A stretch of DNA of 64,000 bases from positions 3,770,501-3,834,500 of the forward strand of contig NZ_JBEWTB010000002.1 in the NCBI RefSeq assembly GCF_040549045.1, given 5' to 3'. Both the position numbers and the translations under genes were made by a program. Below are positions 33,193-41,453 of the stretch, in pieces. The notes beneath the pieces were generated by a model. It ran no database searches. It saw only the letters and a program-made list of their open reading frames with translations, and was not told where the DNA came from. The stretch's first letter is position 1. Every line of letters begins with the position of its first letter. The stretch is from Endozoicomonas sp. NE40 (GTDB lineage: Bacteria; Pseudomonadota; Gammaproteobacteria; Pseudomonadales; Endozoicomonadaceae).

Positions 33193-35334
33193 CTATAAGT
33201 CCCGACTTTCCCGTGCCAGCCAACCAGGGTGGTCTCTCTGAATTTGCCGAATAATGTCCAGAATCCCGGTTAAGCCACCGTGACTGGTTAACTGCCCGAT
33301 CAAAAGGTTGAGATGTGCCGGGCTGTCAAAAAACTCCAGACGAAGCCAGCGTATTATCAATCCTCTTTGTTCCGGAAGTGGTACCCGATCAAGGATGGAA
33401 AGCAGTACTTGCATGGAGACAGGGGTAACCACTTGTAGTTCCCGGAATGACCGGTATTCATTATCAAACAGTCGGCAGGCATTGACAGCATGAAGGTGTT
33501 GTTGAGCTTGTAATCTCAGGTCGTCTGCCATTCTTCTACAGAACTGGTCAGGAAATAGAGTGTTCCGATCAAAGGAACCCGTACATTGTTCACATATCAA
33601 ATTACCTGCTTCTGTTTGCCAGACTTTATCCATATACAATTTGCATCGGCTACAGGCCAGAGTTTTATTCTTCCGCTCCTTATCGCTTAACTCAGACAAC
33701 AGGGGCTTAATGATTTCAGAGCGGCCAATAATGACCACAAGTGCCAATAATTGTTCGCTTGGTAGAGACCCGGCCATCCATCCGTAACATTCCCTTGACT
33801 CATCATTGAGTGCCAGAAGTTCTCTTGTTAGCCAGTTAATGATCACCTGGAAATTGTATATAACAGAACTTCCCGGAACAGCGTCACGGAGTAAAAGCGT
33901 TATCCGTTGCTGTAACGTTGTACGAAGAATCTCCAGATTGTTATGACGTAACCAGTACAGGGACGTTTCACCGGCCGGGTCCCGTCCGGAGAGTGAAGTA
34001 AGTTGTGTTGCATGATGGATTAAAAAATGAATGAATGAGTTTCTACCATGGTTGGTGAGTTGACGGACATAATGGTCAAAATCTGGCTCCTGTAAGCCGA
34101 AAATAAGGTGTTCGATAATGCCACTCCAGGCAGCAGCAAGCTCTGGCTGGCTTCTTTGAGGCGTTTTTCTATTGATGACATTTGCATTGAATTTTTGATA
34201 CAAAGCCAGGCTCCAATAGTATTCCTGAGTGTCTGCTACATGCGGAATCTGAGAGCCGTTTCTGAATTGGTACAAAATAGTTCTCAACAGTCTTAACGGA
34301 TTCTCACTGACGAACGCCTGACTGTAACCATTGATCAGGTACCTAAGGGCAGTATGGTCACCTCTTGCAGCGATCCAGAGTACATCTTCCAACAACTGAG
34401 GCAGGGGGATCCTGTTATCCAGACAATACTCAACAGTCTCCCTGATAATTGCCCAGAGAGAACTGCTTTGGAGGTTCAGTTCAAATAATAAAGTTGCAAT
34501 CGCTTCCCAGCTGTCCAGTTCTAATGGATCTGGTATTTCCTGGCTTTCCGTTATTTGCTCCATGGTCTGCCCATCCGGGCGAGGCTGAACCGTTGAGCGC
34601 CCTGGCATTAAAGACGCTTGCCTGTCAGGCCTTATAATATCGGGTAGCTCACTGATAACGCTGGGTTCAATATCGGTCTGGCGACTCAGACTATCGCGAA
34701 TATCGTTAATGGTGCTGGTGTACAGTTGAGCTTTTAACTGCTCTTTATTGTCGTTGAAAAATTTAATTAAACTGCTGTAATCACCTGAAGTTATAGCGTC
34801 TTTTAACAGTTTTATTATCTCAGGTCTAAGGTCTTTTGATGTATCACTGGTTTCTGAGTTGAGCTTCTTATTCTCATCAGGCGGCTTTTTTCCATCCCCC
34901 CCGGCATTACTGCGTCCCCGGGAGTCTGATGGTTTTTCGTCTGTCGGCTTTTCATTACCCTTAACACTTTCCTTATTTGACTGATTTTTTTCTCTGGCAC
35001 CATTTTTCTGTTCAGAACTTCCCATCATATTGCCCATGAACCTGAATGATTTATCTCTGCTAAAGAGCCAGTCTGAAGTTAGCCGGAATGTATAAAGCCA
35101 CGGCAGAAAATTTACAGAGAAAATAGAGAACGTACGGCTGGGTGAGGCTATCTTCTGAACATGAGTATCAGCTGTATTCGGAAACTTTACTCTTGAATTC
35201 TGTGAGGCGTTCTCAGTCAGTAATTCAAGTGTTCTGTGTGACTGAAGGTTTTCGGAATAACAGTAACCGGCTGTTGGAAGAATCATGGTAATGGATAAAG
35301 CAGCAATACATAGGGTAGCCAGATATCTCATCAA
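33193..35334 (-). CDS. Secreted zinc-ribbon-like protein, paralogue A (713 residues)
   Basis: A signal peptide (LATLCIAALSITMILPTAGYC) is followed by a Ser/Lys/Asn-rich low-complexity linker (residues about 100-165), then a large helical region. Seen: LPDIIRPDRQ, SLWAIIRETVEYCLDNRIPLPQLLEDVLWIAARGDHTALRYLI (ankyrin-like or helical-repeat flavour), CSRCKLYMDKVW...LICEQC (two CxxC pairs 20 residues apart, zinc-ribbon/RING-like) and a C-terminal block IIRWLRLEFFDSPAHLNLL. Family not recognised. The next gene upstream on the same strand is a clear paralogue, so the pair arose by tandem duplication. Could be an exported effector; that is speculation. Confidence 0.75.
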   Translation of the reverse strand: MMRYLATLCIAALSITMILPTAGYCYSENLQSHRTLELLTENASQNSRVKFPNTADTHVQKIASPSRTFSIFSVNFLPWLYTFRLTSDWLFSRDKSFRFMGNMMGSSEQKNGAREKNQSNKESVKGNEKPTDEKPSDSRGRSNAGGDGKKPPDENKKLNSETSDTSKDLRPEIIKLLKDAITSGDYSSLIKFFNDNKEQLKAQLYTSTINDIRDSLSRQTDIEPSVISELPDIIRPDRQASLMPGRSTVQPRPDGQTMEQITESQEIPDPLELDSWEAIATLLFELNLQSSSLWAIIRETVEYCLDNRIPLPQLLEDVLWIAARGDHTALRYLINGYSQAFVSENPLRLLRTILYQFRNGSQIPHVADTQEYYWSLALYQKFNANVINRKTPQRSQPELAAAWSGIIEHLIFGLQEPDFDHYVRQLTNHGRNSFIHFLIHHATQLTSLSGRDPAGETSLYWLRHNNLEILRTTLQQRITLLLRDAVPGSSVIYNFQVIINWLTRELLALNDESRECYGWMAGSLPSEQLLALVVIIGRSEIIKPLLSELSDKERKNKTLACSRCKLYMDKVWQTEAGNLICEQCTGSFDRNTLFPDQFCRRMADDLRLQAQQHLHAVNACRLFDNEYRSFRELQVVTPVSMQVLLSILDRVPLPEQRGLIIRWLRLEFFDSPAHLNLLIGQLTSHGGLTGILDIIRQIQRDHPGWLARESRDL

Positions 35335-35387
35335 TCCTCCCGAAGGGTGTTTTTATTAACAATGAGAAAGTGTTGTGTGATGTCTGA

Positions 35388-37490
35388 TTATTCATCACGG
35401 ACAAGCCAGGTCGGTTGCTCTTGCTGGATTTGATCAAGAATGTCGATTATCCACCTCAGCCTGATATGGCTAATTAACATCCTCTTAAAAATGTTCAGAA
35501 GCGTCAGGCTGTCAAAAAACTCAAGACGTAGCCAGCGAACAACGGTGATTCTGCGTTCAGCAAGCGGCAATTGCTCAAAATCTTCAAGGAGTATTTGTAA
35601 TGAGTCCGGGTGAAAGAAGGCAAATTCAGAAAGCCGGTGGTAATGGATAGATGGTCGTAAAGAGTTCAAACATTCTAGTGCTAATTTCCTTGATTTTTTC
35701 GCGTCATTTGTTCTGAAATTGTCTGCCATGTTGTTTTGCTGATCATGATTGATTCTGCATTTATCACACAGCAGAATGCCTTCTTCTATATTCTGCCAAA
35801 CTTCCAACATATAACGATTGCATTGGTGACAAAGGATATTTTCATCACAATCTATCACGTTGGTCAGCTTAAATACGATAGCCTGTTCACTTTCAGCCTC
35901 GCCAATCAGGTGTACCAGCGCTAAAATGTACTCTCTTGACAACGACCGGGCTATAAAGCGGTAACACGCATCAGGTTCTAAGCTATCTAACCCTAGCGTC
36001 TGGATTAACCAATGGGTCAGCGTTTGAAAGCGTTCAATCACTTTGCCCGGACAACCTTTATGGTCAGGCAAACAGATTAAACCCTGCTGCAAAATTGCCC
36101 GGATATACTCTTCCCGGTTGTTTTCAATCCAGTGTCGGCAGGTCGTAAAAGCTGAGTCTGCTTGAGGAAGCGAAGCAAGGTAAGAGTAGTGTTGAATCAG
36201 GTACTGAAGTAAATAACTTCTGCTGTTAGCAGGAAGCTGGCTTGTATTCACTTCAAACTCTGATTCAGGTTGGCCTGACATAATATGATCAACAGCACTA
36301 TTCCACAGGTTACTTAACTCTTGCTGGCCTTTAGAAGGGTAGCCAGAGCCATCTACTCTGAATTGTTCAAGAAAATATTGACTCCAGACCGATTCAAGCT
36401 GAGAGGTTTCGTGCCGACTTTGCGGGTTGGCCCTGAGCTGGTACAGAATGGTTCTGACCAATCTTACCGGACGATGATCTATTAGCTCCAGACTGTAAAC
36501 AGTGGTCAGAGTTGTCAGGGCTTCACGGTTTCTTCTTGCTGCAATCCAGAGCAAATCTTCCAGTGGCTGGGGGAGGTCAATAGTGTTGTCTATGCAATAC
36601 CTGATAACACTTCTAATGATCAGCCAGAGGGAAGATCCCTGAAGATTCTGTTCCATTAAAAAGTTTGCCGCTTCCTGCCAGCTGCCAAATCCGGAGGGTG
36701 CTGAAAAACCCTGACTCACGGCTAACTGATCGATGGTCTGTTCACTCAGGTCAGCAGGCAGCCCTTCCGAGTCCCGCTGGTCTGAAAATAGCGGTCTTTC
36801 CGGTCTTATGATATCTGGCAGACGGCTGATAATTTCGTCAGGTCGATTGTTGAAATCAGAACGGATGAAGCCAATGATGTCGGTGTATTTGTCCGTTTTT
36901 AACTGTTCGCCATGATCATTTAGAAACTTAAACAGATTATCGTATTCGCCTTCATTGATAGCGGCTTCATAAAGTCTTCTCAACTCAGCGGTCAGGTCTT
37001 CTGTCGTGTCAACCTCTCCCGGGTTAGTTTGCTTTTTGTCGCCCGGAGGTTTTTTGCCCCCTCCATCCCCCCCGGAGCCTGAAGGGGAAGATCTTCCCTG
37101 AGAGGCAACATTGGTTTTGCCCGGAGCTTTTGTACCTCTGTTGATCGGTGTCTTTTGCCCTTTATCTCCTTTTTGATCTTTGGCGTTTGTTTTGGATTTA
37201 CCCGCTGTCCTGACCTTTTCATTTTCTCCAGAAAGCCAGCTAACCACGGTTCGAAATGCGTAAAACCACGGAAAACTATAGACAGGAAAAATATAAGCCT
37301 CATTCCATGAGGATGTCTTTCCAGAAAGTCCACCTTCCAATACTTTCAAGGCAACCGCAGGTAATAACTCTATACTCTTAGCCCCCTGAGAGGTCGTCTG
37401 AAAACTTATGGAATGGCTGCCGCCGTTTACAGGAGACGTCATGCTAATGGATAAAACAAAAGTACAAATGACAGCCAGGTGCCTCATCAC
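35388..37490 (-). CDS. Secreted zinc-ribbon-like protein, paralogue B (700 residues)
   Basis: Same architecture as the gene 53 bases downstream (33193-35334): signal peptide (LAVICTFVLSISMTSPVNG), a Gly/Lys/Pro-rich linker (SSPSGSGGDGGGKKPPGDKK), LPDIIRPERP, SLWLIIRSVIRYCIDNTIDLPQPLEDLLWIAARRNREALTTL, CHQCNRYMLEVW...LLCDKC, and the C-terminal VVRWLRLEFFDSLTLLNIF. Shared order and near-identical anchor motifs, with free divergence between them, indicate an old tandem duplication. The Cys pairs are kept in both copies, which suggests that metal binding or disulfides matter. No enzyme motif seen. Confidence 0.75.
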   Translation of the reverse strand: MMRHLAVICTFVLSISMTSPVNGGSHSISFQTTSQGAKSIELLPAVALKVLEGGLSGKTSSWNEAYIFPVYSFPWFYAFRTVVSWLSGENEKVRTAGKSKTNAKDQKGDKGQKTPINRGTKAPGKTNVASQGRSSPSGSGGDGGGKKPPGDKKQTNPGEVDTTEDLTAELRRLYEAAINEGEYDNLFKFLNDHGEQLKTDKYTDIIGFIRSDFNNRPDEIISRLPDIIRPERPLFSDQRDSEGLPADLSEQTIDQLAVSQGFSAPSGFGSWQEAANFLMEQNLQGSSLWLIIRSVIRYCIDNTIDLPQPLEDLLWIAARRNREALTTLTTVYSLELIDHRPVRLVRTILYQLRANPQSRHETSQLESVWSQYFLEQFRVDGSGYPSKGQQELSNLWNSAVDHIMSGQPESEFEVNTSQLPANSRSYLLQYLIQHYSYLASLPQADSAFTTCRHWIENNREEYIRAILQQGLICLPDHKGCPGKVIERFQTLTHWLIQTLGLDSLEPDACYRFIARSLSREYILALVHLIGEAESEQAIVFKLTNVIDCDENILCHQCNRYMLEVWQNIEEGILLCDKCRINHDQQNNMADNFRTNDAKKSRKLALECLNSLRPSIHYHRLSEFAFFHPDSLQILLEDFEQLPLAERRITVVRWLRLEFFDSLTLLNIFKRMLISHIRLRWIIDILDQIQQEQPTWLVRDE

Positions 37491-37633
37491 CCCTCCCGGA
37501 GAGTATTTTTATCTTGTCTTTCACAGAAAAGTAGACAGATGCGCAGGCTTTCTAAATGTAGACGCATTCAGGTGATTGGCAATTCCCGCCTGACTGTCCG
37601 AAAGGCGCTCAACGAAGATTGGAGTTTTTTACC

Positions 37634-37744
37634 ATGAAAATCTTTTCATCACCGAGGGTGACGAAAAAAATATTTCTTGCGCTCATGGCTGTTTATGGGC
37701 TTTGTACTCTGTGGTCATATCAGTTTCCTGAAGTTTCTGGTTGA
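37634..37744 (+). CDS. Possible 36-residue membrane peptide
   Basis: ATG 37634 follows GGAG with 9-base spacing. The frame encodes a basic N-terminus (MKIFSSPRVTKK) and one hydrophobic segment (IFLALMAVYGLCTLWSY), then QFPEVSG and TGA at 37742-37744. It overlaps the end of the lysR fragment on the other strand. It may be a genuine small membrane protein, or the signal-peptide stump of a gene cut by the nearby deletion. Confidence 0.3.
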   Translation: MKIFSSPRVTKKIFLALMAVYGLCTLWSYQFPEVSG

Positions 37745-37933
37745 TCCGTTCGATCAGTAAACTGACTTTTGTGGACAGGTGTCGGTTATGGGGGTACAGA
37801 GCCCAGATGCCTTCCGCAGGAGGCTGGTAGTCAGCCAGTAACTCCACTAACTCTCCACTTTTAATGGCCGGGGCGACATAATGGTTGGGCAGCTGCACCA
37901 GCCCTAATGCCTTCAGGGCTGCCAGACCGTTTC
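37683..37933 (-). pseudogene. LysR-type regulator, C-terminal remnant
   Basis: Only the last part of a LysR effector-binding domain is present: NGLAALKALGLVQLPNHYVAPAIKSGELVELLADYQ...GIWALYPHNRHLSTKVSLLIERINQKL. Reading upstream (toward higher coordinates) meets TGA just before NGLAAL, and the helix-turn-helix half is gone. The break abuts an fghA fragment that is likewise missing its 5' half. In proteobacteria a LysR gene is often divergent from the adhC-fghA formaldehyde operon, so both fragments probably come from one deletion. Confidence 0.85.
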
Positions 37934-37945
37934 AGATACGCCGGA

Positions 37946-38507
37946 GAGGCGCACAGGTGCTGGCTTCTTACGCCCTGCCATGCAGGCACCTTGGGATCGA
38001 CATTATCGCATGTACGATTATGTGACTTCTGAACTGCCTGCCCTGATTGAAACCTATTTCCCGGTCAACTCCAGACGCTCTGTTTCAGGGCATTCCATGG
38101 GGGGGCATGGTGCGCTGGTGTGTGCGTTGAAAAATCCCGAAAAATACCTGAGTGCTTCGGCTTTTTCTCCGATAAGCCATCCTTCGAAGGCTCCCTGGGG
38201 GCAAAAAGCCTTTATGGCTTACCTTGGAGAGAATCAGGAAGACTGGGCCGATTACGACGCTTCACTGTTGCTTCGTAGGGTAAAAGACACGGATACAAAG
38301 GTGCCGGTTCTGGTCAGTCAGGGGCTGGCAGACGAGTTTCTGCAGGAACAGCTTCAGCCTGAATCTTTACGGGACGCAGCGAAGATGGTGGATTACCCGC
38401 TGACGCTGGAATTGCATGAACACTACGACCACAGCTATTACTTTATTGCCAGCTTTATTGAGCAGCATCTCAGGTTTCATGGCCGTGTGTTGTACCAGTC
38501 GCTGTAG
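37946..38507 (+). pseudogene. fghA: S-formylglutathione hydrolase FghA, 5'-truncated
   Basis: Homology to FghA/FrmB begins at about GAGF, then QAPWDRHYRMYDYVTSELPALIETYFP, the nucleophile motif SGHSMGGHGALVCAL, the Asp region LADEFLQEQL, and the His region HYDHSYYFIASFIEQHLRFH, so all three catalytic residues remain. About the first 110 residues of the esterase, with the oxyanion-hole strand, are absent. An internal ATG (37980) gives a 175-residue frame, but such a fragment is unlikely to fold. In family terms it hydrolyses S-formylglutathione in glutathione-dependent formaldehyde detoxification; adhC is missing here. Confidence 0.9.
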
Positions 38508-38525
38508 GCAGTGGTTGTAATCAAG

Positions 38526-38551
38526 CGACCCTGCAGGCTTATGCAGGGTCG
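38526..38551. terminator. Perfect hairpin after the fghA remnant
   Basis: CGACCCTGCA (38526-38535) pairs with TGCAGGGTCG (38542-38551) around GGCTTA, between convergent genes. There is no strong T-run, but it is likely the old fghA terminator. Confidence 0.55.
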
Positions 38552-38614
38552 AATAGTCTCAACTATTACAGACTTCTCAGGCAAACAGAAAAGCCCTTAA
38601 ATACTGTTGCCAGA

Positions 38615-39226
38615 TCAAAGCACCTGCACGTACTCCGGTCCAGCGCCCATACTCCATAGAATCACCGTTGTGATCATCAGGGACACCAGTACGACCAGTC
38701 CAATACACAGTACTGAGCTGGCGTACACAAACCCCTGCTCTTTTGGAATTCTCATAAATACCGGCAGCCCGGTATACAGAAGCCAGGCAGACCAGGAGGC
38801 ACCAATGGTTCCGGCAACGATCGCCAGCCAGATAGAAGGAACCAGTCCGCACAATCCTGCCAGAAACAGGGGAAAAGCTGTATAACAACTAAAGGCAATG
38901 CTCTGTGCCATGGTCGGTTTACTGCCGAAGGTTTCACTCATCCACTGCACAAAGGCGCCCATCACGCCCACACCTGCCAGAATGGCTAACCAGGCCAGCA
39001 CTGACATCACCATAGCGCTACCTTCGGTCAGGCGAACAACATGTTCGCTACCGGGTAGTGACCAGCCGGTCCGGGTGGTTCCGTAAAAGGTACAGACCGC
39101 AGGCAGGGCCGCCAGCCAGATAACCTGGGTAAGATAAAGCCGTAATATACCGGGAGGGTGTTTGCGAATAGAGTCCCACTCTTCATCAGGGTGAGTCATA
39201 AGACCCCAGAAGTGGCTCAAAATCAT
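38615..39226 (-). CDS. Yip1-domain inner-membrane protein
   Basis: 203 residues from ATG 39226 (GGAG nine bases before; ATG 39241 is an alternative). The N-terminus ILSHFWGLMTHPDEEWDSIRKHPPG is the usual opening of bacterial Yip1/DUF1282 proteins, followed by five hydrophobic segments, among them LAWLAILAGVGVMGAFVQWM, AFPLFLAGLCGLVPSIWLAIVAG and YASSVLCIGLVVLVSLMITTVIL. Function unknown; a few relatives affect membrane or envelope stress. Single gene, divergent from the Bax-like gene. Confidence 0.85.
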   Translation of the reverse strand: MILSHFWGLMTHPDEEWDSIRKHPPGILRLYLTQVIWLAALPAVCTFYGTTRTGWSLPGSEHVVRLTEGSAMVMSVLAWLAILAGVGVMGAFVQWMSETFGSKPTMAQSIAFSCYTAFPLFLAGLCGLVPSIWLAIVAGTIGASWSAWLLYTGLPVFMRIPKEQGFVYASSVLCIGLVVLVSLMITTVILWSMGAGPEYVQVL

Positions 39227-39496
39227 GGTGTTCATCTCCATGTGGGCGAGCTGTACCTCAAACGGTCTGGTTAAGTACTGTTTAACAGAATCTCTACAAG
39301 ACCGAGCTACGAATCAGCGGTTGATTTTTGTTATTATTATCAGCTCCTTTCCTGGTCACCACCTCAATAAAAAACATCAAGGTGATGAAAGACCGCCGCT
39401 GCCATGAAAGTGCCGTTCCATTTAGTGTTGGCATGTTTCATTGCGAATGTAAAGAGTTACTGTAAAGCCTTACTATAGAATAAAGTGTGATCAAGC

Positions 39497-40357
39497 ATGA
39501 TAAGTCGAGTGGATAGAGTGTTTCTGGGGTTGCTGATTATTGTTGTACTGTCGTCTAGCTTGTGGCATCTGTCTCAGCAGCCTTCAGTGGTTCAGGATGT
39601 TATAAAAGAGGCTGAGGAAATGGTGAAAGAGGTGGTTGAAGACACAGACCTTAAAGCAGCCATTGATAAACAGTTATCAGACATTCCTGACTTTGCCAGC
39701 ATGCTGGATGTTCAGGAGAAAAAAGCCTCTTTCTTTGCCTTTATGAAACACATGATTGATGAAGAGAATCAGCAGCTGAATGAGCTTCGTCAACAACTAT
39801 TGTCGTATAAAGACAAAGGCACTCTTGATGAAAGCCAGCAAGAGTGGGTGAACAGTCTGGCACAACGTTTTAAAGTGGATGAGAAAAAAACAGAGCTGGA
39901 TGATATTTTCGACGAATTGCTGATAAAGGTTGATGAAATTCCTGTTTCTCTGGCGCTGGTTCAGGCTGCGAATGAGTCGGCGTGGGGAACGTCCCGTTTT
40001 GCCCTGGACGCCAATAATTTTTTTGGGCAGTGGTGTTTTTCTCAGGGTTGTGGCCTGGTTCCGGAAAGACGCCCGGAAGGCGCGAGCTATGAAGTCAGAA
40101 AATTTGACTCTCCTGCTCACTCAGTACGCTCCTATATGCATAACCTGAACTCCAGCCATCACTATGAAGGCATGCGGGAGATGCGCATGAAGCGTAGGGA
40201 AGCGGGCGAACCAGTTACTGGCCCGGTTCTGGCGCATGGGTTATACGCCTATTCCATTCGGGGTGTTGAATATGTGGATGAGTTGGTACAGATGATCAGG
40301 GGCAATGATTTGTTGCGTTATGATCTGGAAGACGAGAGCATAACAGAAGAACGCTAA
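39497..40357 (+). CDS. bax: Bax-like peptidoglycan glucosaminidase
   Basis: 286 residues. A single N-terminal membrane anchor (VFLGLLIIVVLSSSLWHLS), then a long Glu/Lys-rich helical stalk, and a C-terminal glucosaminidase domain: VDEIPVSLALVQAANESAWGTSRFALDANNFFGQWCFSQGCGLVP ... FDSPAHSVRSYMHNLNSSHHYEGMREMR. The Glu in ANESAWG is the expected catalytic residue of this FlgJ/Bax-type fold. Likely cleaves peptidoglycan in the periplasm. It precedes the first DUF547 gene by 35 bases in the same direction, so the two may be co-transcribed. Confidence 0.88.
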   Translation: MISRVDRVFLGLLIIVVLSSSLWHLSQQPSVVQDVIKEAEEMVKEVVEDTDLKAAIDKQLSDIPDFASMLDVQEKKASFFAFMKHMIDEENQQLNELRQQLLSYKDKGTLDESQQEWVNSLAQRFKVDEKKTELDDIFDELLIKVDEIPVSLALVQAANESAWGTSRFALDANNFFGQWCFSQGCGLVPERRPEGASYEVRKFDSPAHSVRSYMHNLNSSHHYEGMREMRMKRREAGEPVTGPVLAHGLYAYSIRGVEYVDELVQMIRGNDLLRYDLEDESITEER

Positions 40358-40392
40358 AAGCATTCTGAAGGAATTCGCAGTCAGGAAGACGA

Positions 40393-41199
40393 ATGAAAAT
40401 AATAACCAGTCTGTTGATCTACCTGGGACTCATGTTGTCCCAGCCCGTTTTTGCAGCCCCCGAGAGCAAGTACTGGGGGATCTGGGACAAGAGTGATAAG
40501 GCATCCACCAAAACGATTGACCACTCGGCCTGGTCAGACCTTCTTTCACAGTACCTGAAAACCTACCCCGACGGTGCGCTGTTTGCCTACAGTAAGGTGT
40601 CGAAAAAAGACCGCGAAAAACTGCAGAGTTATCTTGCCAGTCTGACCGGGCTGGACCCTCGGCGCTTTAATCGTAAAGTGCAGCTGGCTTACTGGATTAA
40701 TCTCTACAATGCCCTGACCATTGAGCTGATACTAAAGCACTATCCGGTTAAATCCATCACCAAAATTGGTCCCTGGTATAAGTTTGGCCCCTGGGATGAA
40801 AAGGTGGCTGAAGTGGCGGGCGAGTCACTGACACTCAACGATATAGAGCACCGAATTCTGCGCCCCATCTGGCAGGATAAGCGTATTCATTATGTTGTTA
40901 ACTGCGCCAGCAAGGGCTGTCCGGATCTTGCTGATAAGGCTTATACGGGTGCCACGGTTGAAGCCATGATGTCAGAGGCAGAGAAACGGTTTATTCAGCA
41001 GGATAAAGGGGTGGACTTTATTGATGGCAAGCTGGCGCTGTCACGAATCTATGAGTGGTATGCTGCGGATTTTGGTTCCAGAGAGTCTCTGTTGAGGCAC
41101 ATTAAGGAAAACAGCCAGCTTGCTATGGCTACAAAAATAGACAAGTACAAAGGCGAATTGATCTATCAGTACAGCTGGAGCCTGAATGACAGCCGGTAG
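40393..41199 (+). CDS. DUF547-domain exported protein, copy 1
   Basis: 268 residues with a signal peptide (IITSLLIYLGLMLSQPVFAA). The DUF547 core is clear: KVQLAYWINLYNALTIELIL, VKSITKIG, LTLNDIEHRILRPIW, RIHYVVNCASKGCPDLADKAYTG and RIYEWYAADFG. Function of DUF547 is unknown; conserved Asn, His and Cys suggest an active site (a papain-like fold has been proposed for related domains). AGGAAG precedes ATG. It is a close paralogue of 41454-42314. Confidence 0.9.
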   Translation: MKIITSLLIYLGLMLSQPVFAAPESKYWGIWDKSDKASTKTIDHSAWSDLLSQYLKTYPDGALFAYSKVSKKDREKLQSYLASLTGLDPRRFNRKVQLAYWINLYNALTIELILKHYPVKSITKIGPWYKFGPWDEKVAEVAGESLTLNDIEHRILRPIWQDKRIHYVVNCASKGCPDLADKAYTGATVEAMMSEAEKRFIQQDKGVDFIDGKLALSRIYEWYAADFGSRESLLRHIKENSQLAMATKIDKYKGELIYQYSWSLNDSR

Positions 41200-41257
41200 G
41201 CAGTTTGGGTATTGGCTTTGCTGGTTGCTTTATCACTGAAGATTTCAGCCGATTGAT

Positions 41258-41424
41258 CTAGGAGTCTGTCGGACTTAAGCGTCCGTAGCGAGGATTGCAA
41301 GAAATTGAGGATAAAAATTTCTGATTTTGAGGCGAATAGCGAGCTATTCAACGAGAAAGCAGGAATTTTTAGACCAATTTATTGCAACCGCAGTAGGACA
41401 GTCTTAAGTTCGACAGGCTCCTAG
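41258..41424. mobile_element. 167-bp foldback element (MITE-like)
   Basis: The ends 41258-41279 and 41403-41424 are 22-bp inverted repeats with two mismatches (start CTAGGAGTCTGTCGGACTTA). The whole interior also folds on itself: AGCGAGGATTGCAAGAAATT and downstream sequence pairs imperfectly with the right half, and the apex GAATAGC-GA-GCTATTC is perfect. It has no ORF. CTAG at both borders could be a 4-bp target duplication. This is the structure of a miniature inverted-repeat element, inserted between the DUF547 paralogues; the parent element is unknown. Confidence 0.75.
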
Positions 41425-41453
41425 GTACTTAAAAAGCTCAGGGATGGAATGGT

